From the NCBI RefSeq assembly GCF_000482785.1, contig NZ_KI519499.1:496001-560000 (forward strand): a stretch of 64,000 bases of DNA. The letters are read 5' to 3'. This stretch comes from Derxia gummosa DSM 723. Lineage in GTDB: Bacteria > Pseudomonadota > Gammaproteobacteria > Burkholderiales > Burkholderiaceae_E. The notes beneath the pieces were generated by a model. It did not search any database. It had not been told where the DNA came from and was given only the letters and a program-made list of their open reading frames with translations. Shown here piece by piece: positions 46,991-54,750 of this stretch. A program made the translations under genes and the position numbers. Each line of letters begins with the position of its first letter. The first letter of the stretch is position 1.

Positions 46991-48136
46991 TCAGGCAGCC
47001 GCGGCCTTCGCCATTTCCTTCTCCAGCGGATCCATGCCCGGCGGCACCGGCACCTCGCCCAGCTCGCCGGCCGCGATGCCGTGCCGCAGGCGGTAGACGT
47101 AGGCCAGCACCTGGGCCACGGCCGAGAACAGCGCGCCCGGAATCTCCTGCTCCAGCTCGGTGTTGGCATAGAGCGCGCGCGCCAGCGGCGGCGCCTCGAC
47201 GATGAGCACGCCAGCCTCGTCGGCGATCTCGCGGATGCGCGCGGCCGTGATGTCCACGCCCTTCGCCACCACGGTCGGCGCGCCGGTCTGACCTTCCTTG
47301 TACGACAGCGCGACCGCGTAATGCGTCGGGTTCGTCACCACCACGTCGGCGTTCGGGACCGCGGCCATCATGCGGCGGCGCGCCATCGCGCGCTGCTGGG
47401 CGCGGATCTTTCCCTTCACCTCCTGGTTGCCCTCGGACTCCTTCATTTCGTCCTTGATGTCCTGGGCCGTCATGCGCAGGTCGCTCGCATGCTTCCACCA
47501 CGCGAGCGCGCCATCGGCCGCGCCGATGCCGATGAGCGGAAAGATCAGCAGCAGCAGCGCGCCGCCGAGCCGATCGGCGCCCGCGCCGATCGCCGCATGC
47601 ACCTCGCTCGCGGCGAGCGCGGGCAGCTCGCTGAAGCTGCCGCTCGAATAGCTGAGCGCGACCGCGCCGACGAGCACCACGGCGAGCAGACCCTTGCCGA
47701 CCTGTGCAAACGTATGCATCGAGAACATGCGGCCGATGCCGTTGACCGGATTCATGCGGTCGAACTTGACCCCGAGCGGCTTGGTCGTGAAGTTCCAGCC
47801 GCCAAGCGCAAGCGTGCCGATCAGCGCGCCGACGAAGGCAACGGTCATGAGCGGCGCGAACACGCCGAACCCTTCCAGCGCGACGTTGGCGAAATGCCGG
47901 GCCATGGCCGACGGATCGCCGATCGCGCGCCGCTCGATGGTGAGGCCGTGACGCAGCACCTGCTGGGCGCCGCGCGCCAGCTCGTCGGCGGTGAACAGCA
48001 GCGTGGCGATGCTGCCGCCGAGCATGCCGAGCGTGGTGAGTTCGCGGGCGCGCGGGAGGTTGCCTTCCTCCCGGGCGTCGGCAAGACGTTTCTGTGATGC
48101 CGGTAGTGTCCGGTCTTCCTTGTCGCTTTCGGCCAT
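46991..48136 (-). CDS. flhB: Flagellar export switch protein FlhB
   Basis: 381 residues. Four membrane helices, then the cytoplasmic switch domain with the self-cleaving NPTH at N269-P270-T271-H272, the same position as in Salmonella. The start MAESDKEDRTLPASQKRLAD and AREEGNLPRARE are diagnostic. Cleavage changes export from hook to filament substrates. flhA is separated from it by three plus-strand genes, so an flhBA operon does not exist here. Confidence 0.97.
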   Translation of the reverse strand: MAESDKEDRTLPASQKRLADAREEGNLPRARELTTLGMLGGSIATLLFTADELARGAQQVLRHGLTIERRAIGDPSAMARHFANVALEGFGVFAPLMTVAFVGALIGTLALGGWNFTTKPLGVKFDRMNPVNGIGRMFSMHTFAQVGKGLLAVVLVGAVALSYSSGSFSELPALAASEVHAAIGAGADRLGGALLLLIFPLIGIGAADGALAWWKHASDLRMTAQDIKDEMKESEGNQEVKGKIRAQQRAMARRRMMAAVPNADVVVTNPTHYAVALSYKEGQTGAPTVVAKGVDITAARIREIADEAGVLIVEAPPLARALYANTELEQEIPGALFSAVAQVLAYVYRLRHGIAAGELGEVPVPPGMDPLEKEMAKAAAA

Positions 48137-48485
48137 GGCGGCTCGCTTCGCTGATGTGTGCGGGCGAGTGTGGCGGCGGCGGGGGCACTGGCATCAGCGG
48201 ATGAACGGCCGGCAGGCAGGGGTGCTTCGGCATTCTGGCGCCGGCGGGCTTGCACGGGCCGGGGCCGGACGCGGGAAACTGGCGCGGTCGGCTGCGCCGA
48301 CTGCCCTCGCGCGGCACGGCGCCGCCGGCCCGGTCCGCCAACTCGCCTTGCGCCCCAGGCGCAAGGCTCAGACATGCGGTGCCACGCCGTTCCCGCCTCC
48401 AAAAGCAGAACGCCGGCATTGCAATCGCTTGCAACGCCGGCGCCCTGGTTCCGCCATGACCATCCCGCGCCGGATCGGACCCGTG
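48137..48485. other. flhB upstream / cheZ downstream region
   Basis: About 350 bp with no gene. It holds the hairpin at 48411-48442 following cheZ and presumably the flhB promoter; no FliA-type site with the usual spacing is seen. Confidence 0.6.
48411..48442 (-). terminator. Hairpin terminator after cheZ
   Basis: Stem CGCCGGC/GCCGGCG continued by self-complementary TTGCAA/TTGCAA around a TCGC loop, starting 44 nt after the cheZ stop; the minus strand then reads TTCTGCTTTTGG. It contains a copy (48420-48433) of the dispersed TGCAA-N4-TTGCA motif, used here as part of the stem. Confidence 0.55.
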
Positions 48486-49214
48486 CTAGAACCCGAGCGA
48501 GTCGAGCAGCGAGTCCACATCCTCCTGCCCATGCGCGACATCGGTGCGGCTCTTGTCCACCACCGGCCCTTCGAGGAACTCGGTCTTCGCCTTCGCGCGC
48601 TGGTCGGGCGGCGTCGTGTCGAGCAGCAGCTGCACGAGCTGCGACTCGATGCTGTGCGCCAGATCGGCGATCTTCTTGATCATCTGGCCCGTGAGGTCGT
48701 GGAAGTCCTGGGCCATCATGATCTCGGTCAGCCGCTGCCGCGACACCTCGCTGTGCGCCTGCACCGCGAGCGCGAACTCGTGGGCCTCGGCACGCAGGCT
48801 CGGCACCTGCATCGAGCCGAGCTTGTTCGCGATGTCGTTCGCGCGCTCGCCGATCTGCTCTTCCGCCGCCATGCCCTCGTCCACCGCGCTCAGTACCCTG
48901 TCGGCAGCCTTGCCCGTGAGGTCGGCGATGTACGACAGCCGGGCACGCGCGTCGGGCAGCGCGCCCACGGCGGTCTCGATGTTCTGATCGTAGCCCAGTT
49001 CGCGCAGCGCGTCGTGCAGCTTGCGCGTGAGCTGGCCCACGCGCACGAACACGTCGTAGTTGCCCGGATCGTCGGACGCGCCGCCGCCATCGCTGGCCGG
49101 CACGGACTCCGCAGCAGCGGCTGCCGGCACTTCGGCCGTGCCCGGCTCGACAGTGATCTCGCCGCTCGCAACCGCGTCGAACAGGGAGTCGATATCCACA
49201 TCATTCGGTGACAT
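48486..49214 (-). CDS. cheZ: Chemotaxis phosphatase CheZ
   Basis: 242 residues. Removes phosphate from CheY-P at the receptor cluster. The active-site region QDFHDLTGQMIKKI (with the key Asp and Gln) and the C-terminal CheY-binding tail EDVDSLLDSLGF are present, with an acidic, Ala-rich N-terminus. The start at 49214 follows GGGAGGAGCGC. It lies 16 bp after cheY. Confidence 0.96.
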   Translation of the reverse strand: MSPNDVDIDSLFDAVASGEITVEPGTAEVPAAAAAESVPASDGGGASDDPGNYDVFVRVGQLTRKLHDALRELGYDQNIETAVGALPDARARLSYIADLTGKAADRVLSAVDEGMAAEEQIGERANDIANKLGSMQVPSLRAEAHEFALAVQAHSEVSRQRLTEIMMAQDFHDLTGQMIKKIADLAHSIESQLVQLLLDTTPPDQRAKAKTEFLEGPVVDKSRTDVAHGQEDVDSLLDSLGF

Positions 49215-49230
49215 GCGCTCCTCCCGGTGA

Positions 49231-49626
49231 TCAGGCCGCGGCCTGCATTTTCTGGATGATCTTGGCAATCTTCTCTTCGAGAGTCGCCTTCGTGAACGGC
49301 TTCACCACGTAGCCGCTGGCACCGCGCTGGGCCGCGAGGACGATGTCCTCCTTCTTGGCCTCGGCCGTCACCATGAGCACCGGAATGTGCTTGAGCGACG
49401 CGTCTTCCCGAATGTTCTGCAGCAGGTCGAAGCCGTTCATGTTCGGCATGTTGATGTCGGACACGACGAAGTCGAAGCCGCCGCCGCGCAGCTTGTTCAG
49501 CGCGATCGCGCCGTCCTCGGCCTCGTCCACGTTGTTGTAGCCCAGCTCCTTCAGCAGGCCGCGGACGATCCGCCGCATCGTCGAGAAATCATCGACGACG
49601 AGGAACCGCAGATTTGTATCGCTCAT
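49231..49626 (-). CDS. cheY: Chemotaxis response regulator CheY
   Basis: 131 residues, single REC domain. D57 (SDINMP), T87 (MVTAEA) and K109 (VVKPF) all fall at E. coli CheY numbering, and the start [19 protein letters not shown] is near-canonical. Phospho-CheY binds the motor switch. The ribosome site is AAGGGAGTGAGC. A FliA-type promoter lies 29-55 bp upstream. The other che genes (cheA, cheW, cheR, cheB) are not in this window. Confidence 0.98.
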   Translation of the reverse strand: MSDTNLRFLVVDDFSTMRRIVRGLLKELGYNNVDEAEDGAIALNKLRGGGFDFVVSDINMPNMNGFDLLQNIREDASLKHIPVLMVTAEAKKEDIVLAAQRGASGYVVKPFTKATLEEKIAKIIQKMQAAA

Positions 49627-49654
49627 GCTCACTCCCTTGATAGGCGCTAAGTCG

Positions 49655-49681
49655 GTTTCGGCACGGCGGGCGAGAGCTTGA
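49655..49681 (-). promoter_or_regulatory. Sigma-28 promoter of cheYZ
   Basis: Minus-strand TCAAGCTC-N11-GCCGAAAC: exact 11-bp spacer and the TCAAG...GCCGA core shared with flgM. It ends 29 bp before the cheY ATG, downstream of the motB stop. Confidence 0.65.
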
Positions 49682-49735
49682 CGGTCCCGCCGCGCGGAGA
49701 AGGGGCGCCTTCGCCCCGCTGTTCGGGCGACGGTC

Positions 49736-50767
49736 TCAGCGCCGTTCGCTCCGTGCCGCGCCACGCGCGGCCTGATCGTTCAGGCGTTCGAGCGGCGACA
49801 TCTGCCGCCCGGCGCCTCCCTGGTGCTCGATCGCGTTCTCGGCCGCGTCGGCGTCCGGTACCGCGGTGGACTGCTTCTCGCGGTTGTACATGCGGTCCAC
49901 CGCCACCTGGTTCATCACGATGATCGAGATGCGCCGGTTCATCGGGTCGAGCGGATCGTCGGGGTTGTAGGGCACCGACGAAGCCAGCCCGGCCACGCGC
50001 ACGATGCGATCGGGCTCGATGCCGCCCACCATCAGCTCGCGCCGCGACGCGTTGGCGCGGTCGGCCGACAGTTCCCAGTTGCTGTAGCCACCGAGGCCGC
50101 CCGCGTAGGGCGAGGCGTCGGTGTGGCCGAGCAGCGTGATCTTCTTGTCGACGTCGTTCACCACCGGGCCGATCTCGCGCAGGATCTCGCCCATGTAGGG
50201 CTTCATCACCGCCTTGCCCACGTCGAACATCGGCCGGTTCTGGCTGTCCACGATCTGGATGCGCAGTCCCTCGGGCGTGATGTCGATCTTCACCTGGTTC
50301 TTGAATTCGGCCAGGCGCGGGTTCTCGGCGATCTTCGCCTCGATGTCGGCGCGCAGCTTCTCGAGCTTGGCCTGCTCCATGCGCTCGCGCTCCTGCATCT
50401 CCTTTTCCATCTCGCGCTTCTTCTCGGCGTTCGACATGCCCTTCTTGACCTGGCCGGTCGAGCGCTGGAGATCGGTGCCGCCGCCGGGGATGATCGCGGT
50501 CGCGTCGCCCGCGCCCGAGCCGCCCGCGCTCGCCACCTTGAGCGGGTTGGCGAAGAAGTCGGAGATGCCCTGCAGCTCCGCCTGGGTGGTCGAGCCGAGC
50601 AGCCACATCAGCAGGAAGAAAGCCATCATCGCGGTCACGAAGTCCGCATAGGCGATCTTCCAGGCGCCGCCGTGGTGGCCGTGCCCGCCCTTCTTGATCC
50701 GCTTGATGACGATGGTGGGCTTGGCCTTGTTGCCGCCCGCGCCCCCGCCGCCGCCGCCGCTGCTCAT
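49736..50767 (-). CDS. motB: Flagellar motor stator protein MotB
   Basis: 343 residues. A Gly- and Lys-rich start, one membrane helix with the proton-binding D42 ([18 protein letters not shown]), a charged helix and a C-terminal OmpA-like peptidoglycan-binding domain ([34 protein letters not shown]). It anchors the stator to the wall. It starts 10 bp after motA. The last 40 residues are a polar extension. Confidence 0.97.
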   Translation of the reverse strand: MSSGGGGGGAGGNKAKPTIVIKRIKKGGHGHHGGAWKIAYADFVTAMMAFFLLMWLLGSTTQAELQGISDFFANPLKVASAGGSGAGDATAIIPGGGTDLQRSTGQVKKGMSNAEKKREMEKEMQERERMEQAKLEKLRADIEAKIAENPRLAEFKNQVKIDITPEGLRIQIVDSQNRPMFDVGKAVMKPYMGEILREIGPVVNDVDKKITLLGHTDASPYAGGLGGYSNWELSADRANASRRELMVGGIEPDRIVRVAGLASSVPYNPDDPLDPMNRRISIIVMNQVAVDRMYNREKQSTAVPDADAAENAIEHQGGAGRQMSPLERLNDQAARGAARSERR

Positions 50768-50777
50768 GGCGCGCTCC

Positions 50778-51629
50778 TCACTTCTTCTTCACGTGGCCTT
50801 CCAGCTCGCTGAAGGTCGGACGCTCGGCCGCGAACAGCACCTTGCGGCCGAACTCCACCGCGATCTGCGGCGCATAGCCGTTGAGGCTCGCGAGCAGCGT
50901 CACTTTCACGCACTGGTACTGCTTCGATTCCTCGTCCACGTAGGTCGCCATCAGCGTGCCGATCGGGCCGACGAAGCCGTAGGACATCAGAATCCCCATG
51001 AACGTCCCGACCAGCGCCGCGCCGATCGCGTGACCCAGCACCGCCGGCGGCTGGCCGACCAGGCCCATGGTGTGCACCACGCCCAGCACCGCCGCCACGA
51101 TGCCCATCGCGGGCAGGCCATCGGACACGCGCGTGATCGCATGCGAGGGCGCGAGCGCCTCGTGGTGATGCGTCTCCAGCTCGTTGTCCATCAGGTTCTC
51201 GATCTCCATCGGATTCAGGTTTCCCGACACCATGAGACGCAGGTAGTCGCAGATGAACTCGATGAGATGGTGGTCCTTGAGGATGTCGGGGAATTTCTGG
51301 AAAAGCGGCGAAGCATCGGGGTTCTCCACATCGCCTTCCACCGACATGAGGCCTTCCTTGCGCACCTTGCCGAGGATGTCGTAGAGCAGCGCGAGCAGGT
51401 TCATGTAGTGCTCCTTCGACAGCGACACGCCCTTGAACACGGCAGGGATCGCCTTGAAGGTTGCTCCGAGATGCTTCTTTGGCGTGCCGACCACGAAGGC
51501 CCCCGCCGACGCGCCGCCGATGACCAGCAGCTCGATCGGCTGGAACAGCACCGCGAGGTGGCCGCCCGACAGCGCGAAGCCGCCCACCACGCAACCGATG
51601 ATGATCACGTATCCGATGATGATGAACAT
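50778..51629 (-). CDS. motA: Flagellar motor stator protein MotA
   Basis: 283 residues, four membrane helices and a large cytoplasmic loop. The start MFIIIGYVIIIGCVVGGFAL and the motifs DGLPAMGIVAAVLGVVHTMG and VGTFMGILMSYGFVGPIG are typical. With MotB it forms the proton-driven stator. Preceded by a strong hairpin that separates it from flhC. Confidence 0.98.
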   Translation of the reverse strand: MFIIIGYVIIIGCVVGGFALSGGHLAVLFQPIELLVIGGASAGAFVVGTPKKHLGATFKAIPAVFKGVSLSKEHYMNLLALLYDILGKVRKEGLMSVEGDVENPDASPLFQKFPDILKDHHLIEFICDYLRLMVSGNLNPMEIENLMDNELETHHHEALAPSHAITRVSDGLPAMGIVAAVLGVVHTMGLVGQPPAVLGHAIGAALVGTFMGILMSYGFVGPIGTLMATYVDEESKQYQCVKVTLLASLNGYAPQIAVEFGRKVLFAAERPTFSELEGHVKKK

Positions 51630-51676
51630 GGTCTGACCCGTGTTTCCTGGTTTGATCGATGCCGGTGCCCCAAAAG

Positions 51677-51715
51677 CGAACGGCGCCGGCTTGACTCAAG
51701 CAACGGCGCCGTTCG
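51677..51715 (-). terminator. Hairpin terminator between flhC and motA
   Basis: Perfect 12-bp stem (CGAACGGCGCCG, 51677-51688 with 51704-51715) whose loop can pair further (GCTTG/CAAGC); the minus strand then reads CTTTTGG. It lies about 65 nt after the flhC stop, so motAB probably needs its own promoter or readthrough. Confidence 0.65.
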
Positions 51716-51780
51716 GCGGAATGAAAGGCTGGGGTAACGGCGAGTCTGGCCGGTTGCGGCCCGGGTGTTCGCCGTTTCGG

Positions 51781-52377
51781 TCAGGCTTCGATCTCGTCGT
51801 CGTGCAGGGGCAGGACGAGGCCCTCGCCACGCGCCTGCTGCTCGCGCTGACGCGCGGTGCGCGCGGCGACGGTCTTGCCGGCGCGGGCCGGCGGATTGCA
51901 CAGGCCGCACACATAGCCTTCGGTCAGGTCGTAGGCATGCACGACGAAATGGCCGGCGCACTTGGTGCAACCCGTGAGCCGCAGCATGCCGGCGTCGACA
52001 AACTTCGTCAGGCGCCAGGCACGGGTGATGGAGAGCACGCGTTCAAGGTTCTTGGCCTCGATCTGTTCGAGGTACAGACGGTAGGCCTTGATGACCGCGT
52101 CGATGGGCTCGATGTCGGTCGCCTTGTTGAGGTACTCGTACAGGTTCAGGAACAGCGAGCTGTGGATGTTCGGCTGCCAGGTCATGAACCAGTCGGTGCT
52201 GAAGGGCAGCATGCCCTTCGGCGGCGACTTGCCTTCCACTTCCTTGTACAGCTTCAGCAGTCGTTCATACGACAGCTTGGTTTCCGACTCCAGCACTTGC
52301 AGCCGGGCACCGAGCTTGATGAGTTCCACCGCGCGTTGAACGTCGCGCGAGTCGCCGATGATGCTCTTCCTGGTCAT
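51781..52377 (-). CDS. flhC: Flagellar master regulator FlhC
   Basis: 198 residues. Partner of FlhD in the FlhD4C2 activator of early flagellar genes. The start MTRKSIIGDSRDVQRAVELI, the WQPNIHSSLF region and the zinc-binding cysteines (GCTKCAGHF and YVCGLCNPP) are present. The start at 52377 follows GGAGGGAAAGAAC. It lies 74 bp after flhD. Confidence 0.97.
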   Translation of the reverse strand: MTRKSIIGDSRDVQRAVELIKLGARLQVLESETKLSYERLLKLYKEVEGKSPPKGMLPFSTDWFMTWQPNIHSSLFLNLYEYLNKATDIEPIDAVIKAYRLYLEQIEAKNLERVLSITRAWRLTKFVDAGMLRLTGCTKCAGHFVVHAYDLTEGYVCGLCNPPARAGKTVAARTARQREQQARGEGLVLPLHDDEIEA

Positions 52378-52451
52378 GTTCTTTCCCTCCTGATCGGGCT
52401 CTTCGTATGGCGCGATACCGGACGGTCTCGCGTTGCTGCGGCCTTGGGAAA

Positions 52452-52787
52452 TTACTGGCGCGAAGTGGCTTCGGCGAAGTTCGACGCCATCACGATGCTG
52501 GCGTGCAGCGCGTGGGCGCTGTCTTCGGTAGCGGCAGGCTTGTTGTGGCTGGTGAGGAGGTTCCACACCATCTCGTCGTCGAAGCGGAAGCGCGACATCA
52601 GCGTGGCGCCGCTGGCGACCTTGAGCATCTGGGCCGGGGTGAGCGAGTCGATGACGCCGGCAACTTCTTCCGAGATGCCGAGGCGGTAGAGCGCCTGGGC
52701 CTTGTCGGCACGGATCAGATGCTGGGCCAGCATCATGTACGAGAGGTTCACTTCGCGAATCTCTTGCATCAGTTGTTCGGTGTTCAT
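52452..52787 (-). CDS. flhD: Flagellar master regulator FlhD
   Basis: 111 residues. MNTEQLMQEIREVNLSYMML then AQHLIRADKAQALYRLGIS is diagnostic for FlhD. Forms the activator with FlhC. Upstream lies a 513-bp region shared with fliC. Confidence 0.97.
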   Translation of the reverse strand: MNTEQLMQEIREVNLSYMMLAQHLIRADKAQALYRLGISEEVAGVIDSLTPAQMLKVASGATLMSRFRFDDEMVWNLLTSHNKPAATEDSAHALHASIVMASNFAEATSRQ

Positions 52788-52949
52788 GCTTCTCTCCTCG
52801 ACTTGGAACCAGACACACGGTTGAGCGGCTTTCGCCGCATCGGCGCTTGCTGTGTGAAGCGCCTTTCAATGGGACCCATTGTCGGCAGGGCAACGGGAGA
52901 CATGAATCCGAAACTCGCTGTATCGCGTGTACGAAGCGTCTGGCGCCGG

Positions 52950-52972
52950 CTTGTAGGAAGTTGCCTTACAAG
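52950..52972. promoter_or_regulatory. Imperfect inverted repeat upstream of flhD
   Basis: CTTGTAGG (52950-52957) and CCTTACAAG (52964-52972) can pair with one bulge, about 165 bp before flhD. The form suggests an operator for a dimeric regulator or a leader hairpin; the regulator is unknown. Confidence 0.35.
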
Positions 52973-53124
52973 CGGCGGCGTCCCGCGGCGCTGCCTTGAT
53001 TGCAGCTAACGGCGGGAGGCATGGCGACTTGAGAGTCGATCGGAAGAAAAGCTGTGCGGAAGTTGGCAATTCCGCCGGCAGACGCGGTCGAGTCGGTCTG
53101 CGGAGCGCATTGAAGCGCCGAATA

Positions 53125-53140
53125 TGTGATTTAAGTCACA
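53125..53140. promoter_or_regulatory. Perfect CRP-type binding site (TGTGA-N6-TCACA)
   Basis: TGTGATTTAAGTCACA, both half-sites exact. It lies about 160 bp before the fliC ATG and 338 bp before flhD. CRP activates flhDC in enterics; a CRP/Vfr-like protein could act here. Confidence 0.65.
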
Positions 53141-53211
53141 CATTCAGCGCTCAAGTTCTGGCGCTTTTGCCGCATTCAGCTGCGGCCTGTGCCGCCGGCT
53201 GTCGCTGGCTC

Positions 53212-53238
53212 TCAAGTTTTTTGGCGGGGCCACGTTAA
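53212..53238 (+). promoter_or_regulatory. Sigma-28 promoter of fliC
   Basis: TCAAGTTT-N11-CACGTTAA: seven of eight -35 matches, five of eight in the -10. A second TCAAGTT lies 61 bp upstream (53151) with GCCGCATT after 10 bp, so tandem promoters are possible. It ends 62 bp before the fliC ATG. Confidence 0.55.
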
Positions 53239-53300
53239 CTGGCTCATCGGCACACACAACACAACGTGCCCAAACGAATGCACCCCCAGGGGAGTCAGCC

Positions 53301-54161
53301 ATGCCCGCCATCATCAATACCAACACCGCGTCCCTCAGCGCCCAGCGTTATCTGAACAACTCGCAGGGCGCCCTCTCGACCGCGATGCAACGCCTGTCGT
53401 CCGGCCTGCGCATCAACAGCTCGAAGGACGATGCCGCCGGCCTCGCCATCGCCGACCGCATGGACTCGCAGGTGCGCGGCCTGACCGTCGCCACCCGCAA
53501 CGCCAACGACGCGATCTCGCTGTCGCAGACGGCGGAAGGCGCGCTCGGCCAGATCGGTGATTCGCTCCAGCGCATGCGTGAACTGGCGGTGCAGTCGGCC
53601 AACACGACCAACTCGTCGAGCGACCGCGACAGCCTGCAGCAGGAATTCACGCAGCTGTCGAACGAAATCGACCGCGTGATCAAGAACACCAACTTCAACG
53701 GCACGTCGATCCTCCAGATCTCGGGCGACCTGACCTTCCAGGTCGGCGCCTCGACCGCGTCGGACAACCAGGTCAGCATCAGCTTCGCCAGCGCCTTCTC
53801 GGCCTACGGCGAAATCTCGGGCATCGCCACCAGCTCGACCGCCGGCCCGACGGGTGCCGCGATCTCCGGCAGCGACGGCCTGGCCGCGCTGAGCGCGATC
53901 TCGGCGATCGACGCGGCGCTGTCGCAGGTCAGCTCGCAGCGCGCCACCTTCGGTGCCGCGCAGAACCGCTTCCAGGCCGTCATCAACACGCTGTCGGTCT
54001 CGAAGGAAAACCTGGCCGCCTCGCGCAGCCGGATCATGGATGCGGACTACGCGTCGGAAACGGCCAACCTGACCCGCGCCCAGATCCTTCAGCAGGCCGG
54101 TACCGCGATGCTGTCGCAAGCGAACTCGGCGCCGAACTCGGTCCTGAGCCTGCTGCGCTGA
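53301..54161 (+). CDS. fliC: Flagellin FliC, short form
   Basis: 286 residues, among the shorter flagellins. The filament subunit, exported without a signal peptide. Conserved D0/D1 ends are intact: [40 protein letters not shown], and the C-terminal [20 protein letters not shown] and [14 protein letters not shown]. Only about 50 variable residues (around 150-200) lie between, rich in Ser and Thr, so D2/D3 domains are missing. The ribosome site is AGGGGAGTCAGCC. Glycosyltransferase genes downstream suggest modification of the Ser/Thr-rich centre. Confidence 0.98.
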   Translation: MPAIINTNTASLSAQRYLNNSQGALSTAMQRLSSGLRINSSKDDAAGLAIADRMDSQVRGLTVATRNANDAISLSQTAEGALGQIGDSLQRMRELAVQSANTTNSSSDRDSLQQEFTQLSNEIDRVIKNTNFNGTSILQISGDLTFQVGASTASDNQVSISFASAFSAYGEISGIATSSTAGPTGAAISGSDGLAALSAISAIDAALSQVSSQRATFGAAQNRFQAVINTLSVSKENLAASRSRIMDADYASETANLTRAQILQQAGTAMLSQANSAPNSVLSLLR

Positions 54162-54175
54162 TGATCGCGCGACGA

Positions 54176-54197
54176 CCCGGCGGTGATCGCCGCCGGG
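54176..54197 (+). other. First hairpin after fliC
   Basis: Perfect 8-bp stem CCCGGCGG/CCGCCGGG with a 6-nt loop, 14 nt after the fliC stop; no T-run. Likely protects the mRNA 3' end or attenuates readthrough. Confidence 0.4.
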
Positions 54198-54226
54198 CTC
54201 ACTTCCCTCGCGCAGGTGGGCGTGAC

Positions 54227-54250
54227 GGGATGGTCCGCAAGGGCCATCCC
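54227..54250 (+). terminator. Second hairpin after fliC
   Basis: Ten-bp stem GGGATGGTCC/GGGCCATCCC (one G-U pair) closed by a GCAA tetraloop, followed by TGTTCG. A probable terminator of fliC, leaving flaG partly separate. Confidence 0.5.
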
Positions 54251-54294
54251 TGTTCGACCATGCAGCGTCACTCTCTCAAGACAAGGTGAACGCC

Positions 54295-54714
54295 ATGATT
54301 CGCGTCGCCAACGACAGCAGCAGTACCGCCACCCTCGAACTCGCAACCACGGGTCAGAAGACGGCGGCCACGGCACGCGCCCAGCGCGGCGAGGACGCAT
54401 CGTCCACCGCCGCGAGCGCGAAGGCCGAAGCCACCGAGAAGGCCAAGGCCGCGAAGGAGGCCAAACCCGAGGACGTGAAGGACGCGGTCAAGAAGCTCAA
54501 CCAGTCCCTGGAGGATGACAACCGCCAGGTCCGGTTCGAGATCGATCCGTCGAGTTCCCGGGTGATCACCAAGATCGTCGACACTTCGACCAAGGAAGTG
54601 CTGCGGCAAATTCCATCCGAGGAAGTGCTGCGGATGGCCGAGGCGCTCAAGGGCAAGGACACCTCGTCCTCGTCGAGCAGCAGCGACATCCCCCTGGTAC
54701 GCACACGCGCCTGA
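54295..54714 (+). CDS. flaG: FlaG-family protein
   Basis: 139 residues. A disordered Ala/Lys/Glu-rich first half, then the FlaG domain: AVKKLNQSLEDDNRQVRFEI, SSSRVITKIVDTSTKEVLRQ and IPSEEVLRMAEAL. FlaG influences filament length in some bacteria; its mechanism is unclear. The ATG at 54295 is preceded by AAGGTGA. It stands between fliC and fliD, as usual. Confidence 0.92.
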   Translation: MIRVANDSSSTATLELATTGQKTAATARAQRGEDASSTAASAKAEATEKAKAAKEAKPEDVKDAVKKLNQSLEDDNRQVRFEIDPSSSRVITKIVDTSTKEVLRQIPSEEVLRMAEALKGKDTSSSSSSSDIPLVRTRA

Positions 54715-54750
54715 CGGCGCCAACGCAACGCTTAAGGAAGGGTGGGACGC

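Larger units (their letters stand above)
52788..53300. other. flhD-fliC divergent regulatory region
   Basis: 513 bp without a gene, AT-richer than its surroundings. It contains an imperfect inverted repeat (52950-52972), a perfect CRP-type site (53125-53140) and one or two FliA-type promoters for fliC. It is the main control region of the window. Confidence 0.8.

Noticed and set aside
43573-47169. A 1198-codon minus-strand open frame opposite the propeller and deaminase genes
   Set aside because: Antisense shadow; the plus-strand proteins have signal peptides, repeats and metal-site motifs.
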